A DNA stretch of 64,000 bases from Luidia sarsii. Taxonomy: Eukaryota > Echinodermata > Asteroidea > Paxillosida > Luidiidae. Positions within the stretch are counted from its first letter, which is position 1, and each line of letters opens with the position of its first letter. A program made the translations under genes and the position numbers. The stretch spans positions 592,439 through 656,438 of the forward strand of contig OX465121.1 of assembly GCA_949987565.1 (NCBI GenBank), in the 5' to 3' direction. This document shows, in pieces, positions 55,401 through 64,000 of this stretch. The notes under the pieces are model-generated. The model saw only the letters and a list, made by a program, of their open reading frames with translations. It was not told where the DNA came from and made no database searches.

Positions 55401-58400
55401 TGAGGCTGGAAGAATGTCGCCTATTGCGGGCACTGTGTATAATGACCTTTGACCAAAGCAGGATATGACGCGACCTTCTACGCGCGGTTTGCAAGCTACG
55501 CTAGTCAGACACCTATAGCTGTCACCACCGAATCGTCATCGCGTATATACATTATTCGTTTGACAAGATCGTCCCGAAATGGCCAGCAGTTCCCCATCGA
55601 ATGTGCAAACAACAAAAATAAGGAAGGCAACCCCAATTCTGCCATGTTTCTCGCAGTTACGCATCAAAACAACAATACAGCGTCAACCAACACACACGGG
55701 TTCCCGTCATGTAATGTTGTTGAATGTCTGGTCGTTATGCACTGCTGTAATAATATAGGAGAAGGGGGAACCATGCAGACTTCCCCATTCGCGCGCATTG
55801 ATCATTGGAGCTGTGTGGTTGTGACGAAGTACCGGATGTGTCACAGAGATTACGCGTGGTCGCGGTAGTTTTACAGGGCGGAACTGTTCGCATTGGACCT
55901 TTTTTCGGCCCTGTCAAGTTACCGTGGCTGAGCGGAAAGTTTCCGCGACGTCTCTCGCCCTGTTAGTTTTACATCACGCTCGCGGTAACTTGACAGGGAG
56001 GGTAGTTTTCCGCATGTCCGCATTGGATTTATTTTTGTCATTCTTCCGCTCTGCAGCGGTAGTTTGACAATTTTAAGTCCAATGCGAACACGGCCTGCCG
56101 TTTTCGAGAAAAGAGGATATAGGCCTAAGTTAAAATCCCAACGATCGGTCCGTGTAGCGATCGTTGGAACAGTTTATTTTACAGCAATACCGCCCTGTAT
56201 GTCTGAACAAAGATGGCATTTCGTTTCCACAGTTTCTCTCATGATAATGGTTGACGGATTCAGCCGAAACTTACGCAGATGTCTTATTCTATAATTATAA
56301 ACGTTGAGTACTGGAGCAATTTGGTGACCTTCGCAAAATGGTGTACTCTACCTTTAACTCCTGTTAGTCAAAAAGTGGTGCCAATTCCACATAATAACAT
56401 GAAGAACTGTACACAGTCCAGGCTGGTGTTATGTGGATGATATTATGCTCGAGCTCTTTTTATAGCAAAAAATCATTTTACTTACCGAAGCCACCACCTT
56501 CCGTTCAAGTGCCGCGTATTCATGTGACGATCGGTTCCTCAAAACTTCAGTGAAGTTATCCAGTATGGTCAAGGACATCGCGACCTCTGTCTGGCCTATT
56601 GGCGGGGAAAATCAATATACATGTACATGTATCATACAATTGCATGGAATCAATCAAGAAATTATCATAAATCAGTGGCCAGATCAACGATCAGTGCCAG
56701 AGGATAGGATCAGTGTCAGGGGTTAAGATTTTGTATGCACAATCACCCAAAACAAGGCTGAAAAGCCACTCAAGGCTAAGGGCTAAAGAAAGAAGGAGAT
56801 AGAGAGGGACTCGGAAAGGCTGGGGATAGGAATTAATATTCCTTCTAGTGAAAGGGCAAGATCTTAGGCAGGGGGAAAGCAAGAACCAGGAAGGGAATTC
56901 CAGATGGAGGCAGAGCGAGGGAAGAAGCCATTCCGATACCTCTCCGTTCTACACCTTGGGATAGACAGAAGATGAGCGCCAGGGGAAATGTCTATTGGAG
57001 TTGGTCGAGGTCGCTGGCTATAAGCGCTTCCATACATGTGTGGAATCCGAAACAAGTCAATATTCGCCTGTGTGTATGAATTACACACACAATGTACGCA
57101 AAGACTCATGTCTCCGATTCGGAATCCATTCTCAGCGGCTATCGTTTACACACGACTCTATGGAAGGCACTCGCCCATGAAATCGGACAAGGCCTGTTCT
57201 TGGAGCGCTTGTGGGGAGGTTAAATTTGTCCACCACCTTTTTTTAATGTGTCTGCACGGACATCATTATTTACCAGGTTATGGCCATGTGCATTTGTTCG
57301 GGGGACACATCTACCTGGCCGGGGGACACTTATATGCCTATCCAGGTAAATATGTCCCCCAGACACATTTATCTGGGGTGTGGGGCAGATTCCTCTGCCA
57401 CCGAATGGATTCAAAAATAATGGGGTACATATAATATCGGTTTGAAATTTTGCTTGTAACCCCAAAGGAAAGACAATACCCCATCACACCGTGTGCTATA
57501 CTGCTGCCGGTTCAAACACTCTTTTTTTAGTCCTGGCAACCCGCGTATTAAAGCGTTAAATGAGTGCCTTTGTTACGTAACCCGCTAAGCCTTCGCCCAG
57601 CGGCGTGTAGCTTCGGGGTTCGAATCCCAGGTAATGCCTTTTTAGTCGATCTTTTCTCGGCACGATCGCACAGTATAAGACGTTTATAAAACTCCCTCAA
57701 ACACCAACGTCGCATGTGGCGCATCCAGATGGGTCGCCGGTGTGATGCTGGGACTGTCCTCATAATCCAGGTTCGCGTCTACGTACAGGGACACATGCTT
57801 TGGGTCGACTCGGCGGCCAAGGTCTAGGGGCCGCTGTGTTCCCTCCCTCACATGGCGCGTGGGACCGGTACCGAGGCCTTAAGAGCTCTTATAGATCCGT
57901 GCACACGGGACGACCCTGGAGGTCCCGGGGATCTGAAAGCTTGGTCTGACACCGCATAACTTTTTATCTCCGTATCTCTTTTCACTGTGATTTTATTATA
58001 TCTATACAGTTTATTTTTTTCATCTTATATCATTTTTTAAATTTATCTATCAAGATGGACATAAATGTGCAAAATATAAAACTATTTTAAGTCAAGTTAT
58101 GAAATTTTCAATAAGTACATGTATATAATTATACAGACTAAACCAAACCTCAAACAAAACAAAACAAAACAATACAAAGAAAACACACAAAACCCTCCAC
58201 ACAATAATTATATCCAAACTGAAAAATACCCCATAAATTGTATGTAAGACATTATTTCTTCAAAAATGACGTTCGAGCTAGTTTGTATGGATAAGGGAGA
58301 GAATTAATTCAAAGGGGTCCCTCGTGGGTTTTTTCTTTCGGTGTGCGTAAAATTCATAGAGCTCTTTTAATAGAGCTCTATGGTAAAATTATAGTGCGCC

Positions 58401-61400
58401 CTCTTGTGGCGGGGTATGATGCACAGCGCGCGTAAGCTACGAGCGGATCAATGCGGCTGCATTTCGCAACGATGTTGCGCAAAGCACCATACTACTTGTA
58501 GGACCGGATTTTGATTTCTAAATCGGCGACCAACGCCTTGGTCAAGGCTAGACTACGGGTACGGATAGCTGGACGTATTATCCGTTCGCGTATTCGTTCG
58601 CATGAGAACCTCTCAACCAATGCCCACCCATCACACTATGAACATCTAAACCGTGAAAATAGGGTGAAAATGTCATTTAGCCGAGAAAGGAAAATTCACC
58701 GTGTTTTCACCCCTATTTCATGGCACACAGATAGGCAAATCATTTTCACGGTGTTTTCACCAGTGGTCTCCAAGGCCACATTCCTGGTGGTAAATGGCTA
58801 GAGGCAATTATGGCAATCTGGGAGTGACAGTTACCATACAGGACACCATACTGTACCTCCATGGGGGATGGTGGTCCCTACTGGTAATTGAATAAGCCAT
58901 CTCTCAAGGCTGGAGCTTGCCACCCTAGATATTCACGGTTTTTCCACGGTCTCTTTAGTGGCCTGAAGATGTCTTTATTAGGTCAGAAGCGATTACTTTC
59001 AATTAAGATGAATTCACTATAAAATGCACCGTGAAATCACAGTGACTTTTTAGTTTCACGGCAAAATGACATTTTCACCCCCTTTTCACGGTTTAGATGT
59101 TCATAGTGTCATACCCTCGTGAACACACAATAGGTACGGCAGGGTCAGGCCACACTAAACTTACCATCTATCTGAGAATCCCCACTTTCACCAGGCGGAT
59201 CAGATGTATCTGTACAGCAATAGACAAAAAAATGTCATCCGGATCATTCGGTTACCAAAATCTACCGCGGGTGACTGGATTTTTCTTCAGGAATACAAAC
59301 TGGTAGGCCTACTGCGTTGCACACTGCGCACTTACTTAAATGACCAGAAATACAAGAATTTTGAGGGCCTGACGTTTCGACTTAAATCTTATCTTTTCCA
59401 TTTGACTTTTTATCGATTTTGTTCAGGGTAGGTAAGGATATGATTTCTAGATTCTCTGCATCATTTATGTAATGGAAGGAAAACACAAAAAGAACTAAAC
59501 AGTATGAAATGAAACAGTATGTCAAGAAATTACGGTTTACGGAATCTTGCCAAAGGTTCTTTCGCTATCCATATAAAGTGGTATCTAAGGGCTGGATAGC
59601 TCAGATGGAAGAGCACTGGTACGTTAATCCAGACGTCTCGGGTTCAAGTCCCGGTCCAGTCAAAGTTCCCAGTCAGTTAAAAATGTTCCCAGTCAGTTTT
59701 TCCTTGATTTGTTTCCTTGTATTGTTGGGTCTAATCCATCTGGTAGATGAACACGGCTATCTTTACTCTCCTTTCAGATGAAATATAACGACATTATCAC
59801 TTAAATGTGAGAACAAATATTATAACAACTGCTTCATCCCATTTGCAATCAGTGAGGTATTCTTGCTAACTTCTATGGCAAGCACACAGTGCATCACAAG
59901 TGGAAACTTGGCGGTGAAACCTTGTAAGTCATGACTTTCCAGATGGAGTATAATAGCTCTGGAAAGGGCTGGTAACTCAGCGTTCTGGCTCTGTATGTGT
60001 GCTCTGTCCGTCGTTAGGAGTTATTAAAATGCTCACTGCCGTTACAGGCTCTCGTCAGAGCCAGAGGGCTACTCCGTCTCGAGGTATGACTTAAGCCGCG
60101 TTTCCACTGGACTTATTTTGGTTAAAGTAACCGAGACGATGGTTAATTTGACCAAAATAAGTCCAGTGGAAACGGCCCAGTCAAATTTCTCTCGGTTACT
60201 TTAACCGAGTCCTATGGTTACTTTTACCGAGCAACCTCTGCCCAGTAAAAGTGACCAGGTAAGTTTAACCGAGCCGATTAGTCCAGTGGAAACGCACCAC
60301 TCGGTTAAATGCGACTCGGTAAAAAAACAACATCCGGCCTATGACGTAACACGTACATGCACTGTGCACAGCGTCTGCTTCGTGTTGCGTGCCTAATGTA
60401 TACACGTACATTATGTATCCGGCTGACACTTGACCTTCATGAGCCGTTATATTGCCAGCTCGGTTACTTTAACCATCGTCTCGGTTAAATTTGACTGACT
60501 CAAAAGTCCAAGTGGGAACGACGGTCAAATTTGACCATTAGAAATTTAACCATCGTCTCGGTTAAATTTTAGTCCAGTGGAAACGCGGCTTTATACATAC
60601 ATGTACATCACCGCAAACTTCCCACTCTGTGCTATCCATCGTGCAAATCTTATACAGCGAAGCAGGCGGTGATGGATGGATACGAGGTAAGGGTTACTCA
60701 CCTTTTAAGGACAAGGTCAGGAAAACTGTGAGCACAATGACCAGACCGACTAAGATGAAGACCCCTGTGATGATCAGAAGTGCAGGGATCAGGGACGCGT
60801 CCCTCCTTCTCTTCTCCTCTCTGCCATTTGGTGCGCCCTCAGCTGGCGGTGACATGTATAACTCCAGGGAATCACCGTACGGTGGTCTGTAACGGCCACC
60901 TAACTGCATCGAAGATCGCTCGGCTGGCTCCTGTAACAAATAAAAGAAGCAAAGCTTATAATTGTAGGTCCTTTAGATAAATAATAGTTAATATCAATTG
61001 ATTTACACGCACATAAAATCAACACTAGAGAGGGAATACATTTTTACTCTACACGCTATATACTTAACAATCACGTACCGGTAAGTGTTGAAATCACCAA
61101 AAGAAGGAAAGGAATTTCAAAACGAATCCTGTTAAGAATCGTGTTTAATTATAATAGAACAAGTTCGTCAATTCCACAAATGATGGTTATTGATAGTAAC
61201 CATTCAAAATGATCCTATTGAATTTCCGTTTGAAGATTTGCAAACATCTGGAGGCTTTCAGATTCTCATTCAAAGAGTTCCATAGCTTTGGTCATTCATA
61301 TCTGATTGTACTTTCAGCCAGATATGTACGAATTAATGGTAGGTGAAATTTATGAATCTATCAATTGACACAGGAGAGATTTTGGCAGAATGAAATGATC

Positions 61401-62764
61401 GAGAAGTCGAGGCAAGTGTAATATTGGACTTACTTTTGGGGATAATTTCCATCCGCATAAAAAATGTAGGCCCTAGCAGTAAATATACAAAGTGCATTTT
61501 CCTTCAGGAAAACAATTAAATAGAGATCGATAGGCCTATACATGAAATAGCATGTCACAAACTGTTAACTTGCTTTAAACATGCAAATGTTCCCAATTTC
61601 GAGGGCCTGGTATTTCATACCTTGCCTGCCCTTTCTAAAACAAAACCCCAGAATATCAAGGACCAACACAAATAGAAAAGCAAAGTAACATTAGGAGTAA
61701 TAGGTTTGCGGTGACACCATGAACAATTCTCTCTTTTGTGAGTATGTGTGGTTCTGAAAAGAACCGGAGGACTCGTCCCTTCTGTTCGTTTTCAGAAGAC
61801 GAAAGAGAGTATACTGTTCGAAAACCACACATACTAACAAAAGAGAGAATTGAACATGGTGTTACCGCAAACCCATTACTCCTGCTATTCTCACCATGAA
61901 AACCTTCAAATCTCAGGGTAATATCAATAAAGAAAAATATCATTTTCATAAAATGCCAAAGAACACTTTCCCGAGACTGGTGATTTGAATCCGGCACTTC
62001 TGGTTTTGCCTACCCGTTTAGAAAACGGGGCCATGATCCCTGGAGATATGCGGCAGTTAATGGTTGAATTCTTCTGACAGGTGTCCAATACAGCCCCCCC
62101 CCGGCAAAACATATGTAGTTGACTTTTAGGAAAAGCCACCATCTAAGGGCTGGGTATAGATCAGGTGGTTAGAGTGCTGGTACACAAAACCAGAGGTCTC
62201 AGGTTCAAATCCCAGTCCAGTCAAAGTTTTCTTTGTCATTCCCCCCCCCAAAAAAAAAAAAATTAATAATATGCTGTTTAAAAGTTTTCAGTAAGGTTTT
62301 CCTTTACGTGATCGATGGTGTAAGATTAGCAAAAGATGGGCGTAGTAGACTGCGATGAGAGCAAAGAGCTGGGCAGATATCAGAGACGGGAAGATCAAAG
62401 GAAATTGTTTGTAAGCAAATCCGAAAACATCCAATGAGGGTTTGCCCTGCTCGACGTAACGATCACTAAATTCTCAGCCCATTGCTTGTTACTATATAAC
62501 CCCTCGACGTAACGATCACTAAATTCTCAGCCCATTGCTTGTTACTATATAACCCCATGGGTGTTGAGGCCATGTGATCGGATAGGCTAAAGAAACCTTC
62601 ATCCACAGTTTCTCCACGCTCTTTACTTCAAGACACATTTTCAATATCAATTTCTTAAACAAAAAAATAATGGTGTCAGTGGATTGACTTACTGTGGTTA
62701 TGCGACTGTGGTCTCCAATGGAAGCGCGCCTGTCCGCCGTATAAGCCGCGGCCTTTCCAGGCAT
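47770..62764 (-). CDS. Gene 3: type II transmembrane serine protease (SEA plus S1 trypsin-like)
   Basis: Ten exons: 62693-62764, 60702-60930, 56486-56586, 55025-55092, 53761-53966, 53035-53295, 51745-51949, 50644-50894, 49635-49783 and 47916-48078. Their phases chain as 0,1,0,2,1,1,2,1,0, giving 568 residues to the last clear domain residue. Order: basic N-terminal tail, membrane anchor (about 70-96), SEA domain (about 101-195), mucin-like linker (about 225-312), activation site SR/VVGG (about 336/337), S1 domain to about 566. The family (matriptase, hepsin, TMPRSS) cleaves after Lys/Arg at the cell surface; Asp189 in DTCQ predicts this. His57 (TAAHC), Asp102 (NDIAL) and Ser195 (GDS) are present. 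Gly196 is Arg and Trp215 appears to be Ser, so activity is uncertain. The exact C-terminus is unresolved: reading through 47916 gives a stop at 47770, or a distant exon could be used. Confidence 0.88.
47916..48078 (-). CDS. Gene 3 exon 10: Ser195 region, end of protease domain
   Basis: Acceptor CCTCGTAG. Encodes [11 protein letters not shown] (family consensus GDSGGPL) with Ser195, then [13 protein letters not shown] and [20 protein letters not shown] possible GTAAAT donor follows at 47915. Without splicing, the frame continues into an inverted-repeat element and stops at 47770. Confidence 0.85.
48079..49634 (-). other. Gene 3 intron 9
   Basis: No exon or clear repeat family apart from the GAGGGTTTGCCCTGC block near 49248 and a poly-T/TC tract near 48830. 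Confidence 0.5.
49635..49783 (-). CDS. Gene 3 exon 9: S1 domain, Asp189 region
   Basis: Phase 1 to 0, acceptor TTCACACAG, donor GTGAAG. Encodes [18 protein letters not shown] (Cys168), [10 protein letters not shown] (Cys182) and GGIDTCQ, where Asp189 predicts Lys/Arg at P1. Confidence 0.9.
49825..50212. mobile_element. TTAA-type MITE, second copy
   Basis: Ends GAAGCCCCTACAC and GTGTAGGGGCTT; flanks TTGA and TTAA, so one site has mutated. In gene 3 intron 8. Confidence 0.6.
50644..50894 (-). CDS. Gene 3 exon 8: Asp102 region of S1 domain
   Basis: Phase 2 to 1, acceptor ATATTTCAG. Encodes [25 protein letters not shown] with catalytic Asp102, VGPLCLDDG with Cys122 (partner of the stem cysteine), and [13 protein letters not shown] with Cys136. 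Confidence 0.9.
51231..51676. repeat. Inverted-repeat element with an 18-21-bp tandem core
   Basis: About 62-bp near-perfect arms (ATGGGCGGCCATTGGGGCAA) enclose about 15 units based on AAAGACAACGGCCAAATA. In gene 3 intron 7, 68 bp from the His57 exon. Confidence 0.85.
51745..51949 (-). CDS. Gene 3 exon 7: activation site and His57 region of S1 domain
   Basis: Phase 1 to 2. Encodes [10 protein letters not shown] (the cysteine that tethers the stem to the protease domain), then [18 protein letters not shown], the Cys42 site HRCGA, and LVTAAHC with catalytic His57. The upstream border (acceptor GTGAAG) has a modest pyrimidine tract. Confidence 0.88.
52432..52485. repeat. AAT microsatellite
   Basis: Run of AATAAT with small interruptions, near the edge of a TTAA-flanked MITE. 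Confidence 0.85.
52550..52924. mobile_element. TTAA-flanked MITE, related family
   Basis: Ends AAGCCCCTACACAACATTGG and CTAGGGGCTT with TTAA on both sides. Related in inverted orientation to 49825-50212. In gene 3 intron 6. Confidence 0.65.
53035..53295 (-). CDS. Gene 3 exon 6: mucin-like Thr/Ser/Pro linker
   Basis: A 261-bp phase 1 exon, acceptor TTGATCAG, donor GTATCA. About 87 residues rich in Thr, Ser, Pro and Gly (for example [16 protein letters not shown]), with NLT and NAT sequons. It replaces the CUB/LDLa stem found in matriptase-type proteases. Confidence 0.8.
53761..53966 (-). CDS. Gene 3 exon 5: SEA domain end with GSVIA motif
   Basis: Acceptor CCCCCCACAG, donor GTAAGT, phase 2 to 1. 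Encodes [13 protein letters not shown], where GSVIA is the autoproteolysis motif of SEA domains (matriptase is cut in the same GSVIA motif), then a Ser-rich stretch and [15 protein letters not shown]. Confidence 0.85.
54295..54372 (+). repeat. tRNA-derived SINE-like copy
   Basis: AGCTCAGATGGTAAGGGCAC and a degenerate B box (GGTCCAAGTCC). In gene 3 intron 4. Confidence 0.6.
54502..54968. repeat. Repeat family A, copy 6 with an internal insertion
   Basis: Both termini are present, but about 200 bp of unrelated sequence (54653-54865) interrupts the internal block. Confidence 0.65.
55025..55092 (-). CDS. Gene 3 exon 4: SEA domain, middle micro-exon
   Basis: A 68-bp exon, acceptor TTACCATTGAAG, donor GTAAGC, phase 0 to 2. 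Encodes [19 protein letters not shown] then TGF, fitting the SEA middle (V-x-x-x-F-x-x-S-x-L-x-x-x-Y). It was found by asking which exon could connect phase 0 (exon 3) to phase 2 (exon 5). Confidence 0.75.
55273..56094. mobile_element. Harbinger-like element, second type
   Basis: Inverted ends AGCCGTGTTCGCATTGGACT and its reverse complement (last base changed), TTA on the left only. Internal GC-rich motifs TTCCGCGGCC and GCGGTAACTT recur. It lies between two SEA exons of gene 3. Confidence 0.6.
56486..56586 (-). CDS. Gene 3 exon 3: SEA domain, first part
   Basis: Phase 1 to 0, acceptor CCAGACAG and donor GTAAGT. Encodes [20 protein letters not shown] and the following [10 protein letters not shown], matching the SEA start pattern (F-T-x-x-L then S-x-E-Y-x-x-L-E). 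One sequon, NFT. Confidence 0.8.
56587..58633 (-). other. Gene 3 intron 2, distal part
   Basis: A GC-rich patch at 57570-57960 includes a tRNA T-arm-like GGGGTTCGAATCCC but no full cloverleaf. The remainder is AT-rich without features I can name. Confidence 0.5.
58634..59108. mobile_element. CACTA-like MITE, copy 3
   Basis: Same termini as copy 1, flanked by TCA on both sides. In gene 3 intron 2. Confidence 0.8.
59589..59662 (+). repeat. tRNA-derived SINE-like copy
   Basis: Almost identical to 33817-33890, with a GTT anticodon-like loop and complete A and B boxes. In gene 3 intron 2. Confidence 0.7.
60094..60590. mobile_element. Harbinger-like MITE, TTA target duplication
   Basis: Inverted ends AGCCGCGTTTCCACTGGACT and its reverse complement, flanked by TTA on both sides. 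The body repeats the GGTTAAAGTAACCGAG/GTCCAGTGGAAACG motif in both orientations. No ORF. TWA duplications fit PIF/Harbinger. In gene 3 intron 2. Confidence 0.7.
60702..60930 (-). CDS. Gene 3 exon 2: cytoplasmic tail and transmembrane helix
   Basis: Acceptor TTGTTACAG, donor GTGAGT; phase 0 to 1, 76 residues. Encodes a Pro/Tyr-containing tail ([13 protein letters not shown]), a basic stop EKRRRD, then a long hydrophobic helix ending LTLSLK. The positive charges before the helix predict N-in orientation. Confidence 0.85.
61683..61885. repeat. Family E foldback repeat
   Basis: Arms with GGTTTGCGGTGACACCATG and reverse complement, enclosing a GAAAAGAACCGG block. Related pieces at 21720-21870, 27225-27350, 27965-28112 with 32915-33010 (split by the DIRS element), 34855-34985, 43690-43910, 44080-44215 and 59890-60080. 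Confidence 0.65.
62145..62222 (+). repeat. tRNA-derived SINE-like copy
   Basis: Same family; loop reads ACACAAAA. Preceded by the family 5' block around 62085-62140. Confidence 0.65.
62436..62556. repeat. Direct tandem duplication (about 53 bp)
   Basis: CTCGACGTAACGATCACTAA through TATATAACCCC occurs twice in direct succession. The upstream GAGGGTTTGCCCTGC block recurs at 45308, 49250 and elsewhere. Confidence 0.85.
62693..62764 (-). CDS. Gene 3 exon 1: N-terminal cytoplasmic tail
   Basis: ATG at 62764 opens [20 protein letters not shown] and runs 24 codons to a GTAAGT donor, phase 0. The start is inferred from frame and from joining exactly in phase to exon 2. An upstream in-frame Met exists at 62800 and cannot be excluded. 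Confidence 0.65.
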
Positions 62765-64000
62765 CTTTTTGCATGCAGATCGAGTACAGTGTAGTAGCAC
62801 TTAGTAAGCTTACACAACCGACTCACTGCGTGTTGTGTTATTGTATATGCACGCTGTTTCTCAGCGGTTCCTGGTGTCGAGTGGTGACCGGTGCTGCAGA
62901 GGAAAGCCGACTTGAACCTAGCCGGACACCATTGCAGAGCAGCCCACAGAGACGATGCGATCGTAACCGACTGCTGAATACTGTACAACCCGTAAGACTA
63001 ACCTCATTCATTCTCCACTAGCCGCTCGCCAGCACATAACACTATCAACTAAACACACCGCCACCAGAACGCAGGCGGGCGTAATTATATATTCACAGCG
63101 GCGGCAAGGCTGTCAAATGATGGCATTTTTTCCCTCCTCATTGTCGGCAGGTTGCCGCGTTCTTTTGTCCGCAGCTCCTTTTGTCCAGCACTGCCGGAGC
63201 AGTCGACCACAAAGGCATTTTTTTAAGAACAATAGCGAGCTGTAATAACGAGAAGGCTCCTCCTCTTCTCGCTTCGGCAGAACCAGCGCGATCCTCCGTT
63301 TGAAGAGCCTGCAGTGAGTGCATGCGTGCGTGCTGCCGCACTGGTGTTGTGGCACGTGTCCTGCACACATTAGAATGCAACTGGTGTTGGCCTCCGTGGT
63401 GTTTGGACGCGTGCCAAGTTCTGTACGCTTATACTACGTACGTGCGGCGCTACGCGCACCTTCGTCAAAAGGCGGTTGACCGATCTACCCTTGAACCACA
63501 CGGCGGTAATGACAGACACGCAGCCACGCGTTAAGAAAATGGTCAATACCGCGGAGGTTCCGTAGCAAACGGGTTTTTTGCATTCCTTTTTGTATTATCA
63601 TTTACATCTCACGCACTGAATGCACCCGTAGCACACACCCTGCTGAAGACAACATCCCCATCCTATATGTTCATCTACACTCATGGCTGAACTCATAGCA
63701 TACCATTACCAGAATGACTTGCTGAAAACAATCCCAAATCCTCGCCACTTTCACTAGCGTTTATTCCTTTTTAGTTACATTGTCATAAATGTGGAAACTG
63801 AGGCAGTCAACCTGTGTAAAAAAAGGGTATATAAAATACAGGTGGAAAGGCACGTTGCTCGTTTTGGAAAGGAAACGCAAGCAGGCATGTATGATGATGT
63901 ACATTTCCTTAATCAGTGCTAACCAAGACGGCCAGCCTAATTTCTTTCCAATTGGCGAAATCGGACATGTCGAATGGAAGCGAATTTTTGCTACGTGACA
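62765..64000. other. Gene 3 upstream region
   Basis: Expected to hold the 5' UTR and promoter of gene 3. Locally GC-rich around 62880-63480. No further gene or clear core promoter motif is supported. Confidence 0.45.

Larger units (their letters stand above)
60931..62692 (-). other. Gene 3 intron 1
   Basis: Family E foldback, one SINE-like copy and the 53-bp duplication; otherwise AT-rich and featureless. Confidence 0.55.

Noticed and set aside
55449..55868. A 139-codon plus-strand ORF
   Set aside because: Lies wholly inside the Harbinger-like element and shows no transposase or other domain.

Overview
This is an animal (metazoan) genomic window: small exons separated by long introns with GT/AG borders, extracellular-domain exons almost all in phase 1, and dense interspersed repeats. 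A DIRS-type retrotransposon, tRNA-derived SINE-like copies, many short inverted-repeat transposons and a CUB/LDLa/SEA/trypsin gene set suggest a marine invertebrate deuterostome (echinoderm-like is my best guess; hemichordate or cephalochordate remain possible). I could not run a search, so the taxon is an inference. All exons below were read by hand from reading frame, splice borders and intron phase.

Three multi-exon genes are present. Gene 1 (+, 2827 to at least 13161) and gene 2 (-, 41503 to 18070) are diverged paralogues in convergent, tail-to-tail orientation. They share a 12-residue first coding exon, a 5' flank, a transmembrane exon and intron sequence. Gene 2 is complete in 12 exons (2238 bp, 745 aa): short cytoplasmic tail, membrane anchor, Thr/Ser linker, CUB, LDLa, EGF, CUB, LDLa, CUB, LDLa, CUB, LDLa, stop. 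Gene 1 has seven visible exons (tail, membrane anchor, LDLa, EGF, CUB, LDLa, CUB) and then runs towards a 200-N assembly gap at 13499-13698; no terminal exon is visible. Gene 3 (-, 62764 to about 47.9 kb) is a type II transmembrane serine protease: cytoplasmic tail, membrane anchor, SEA domain with a GSVIA cleavage motif, mucin-like linker, and an S1 trypsin-like domain with His, Asp and Ser in place but two unusual pocket substitutions.

Taken together, genes 2 and 3 look like the two halves of a matriptase-like architecture (SEA plus protease in one, CUB/LDLa stem in the other) encoded by neighbouring same-strand genes. None of the six CUB domains has the usual cysteine pairs. These two points, and the reading-frame compensation between two indels in gene 1, are the most interesting protein-level observations.

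The rest is repeats. A nearly complete DIRS-like element (28113-32914) sits in a gene 2 intron. Three CACTA-like elements have clean 3-bp target duplications, one of them confirmed by an empty site in the paralogue. There are TTAA-flanked piggyBac-like elements, TTA-flanked Harbinger-like elements, and several elements with terminal inverted repeats around a tandem-repeat core. Minisatellites lie at 6.3, 10.3, 13.3, 23.1, 46.8 and 51.3 kb. The intergenic stretches 13.2-18.07 kb and 41.5-47.8 kb contain repeats and one orphan candidate exon, but no further gene I can support.
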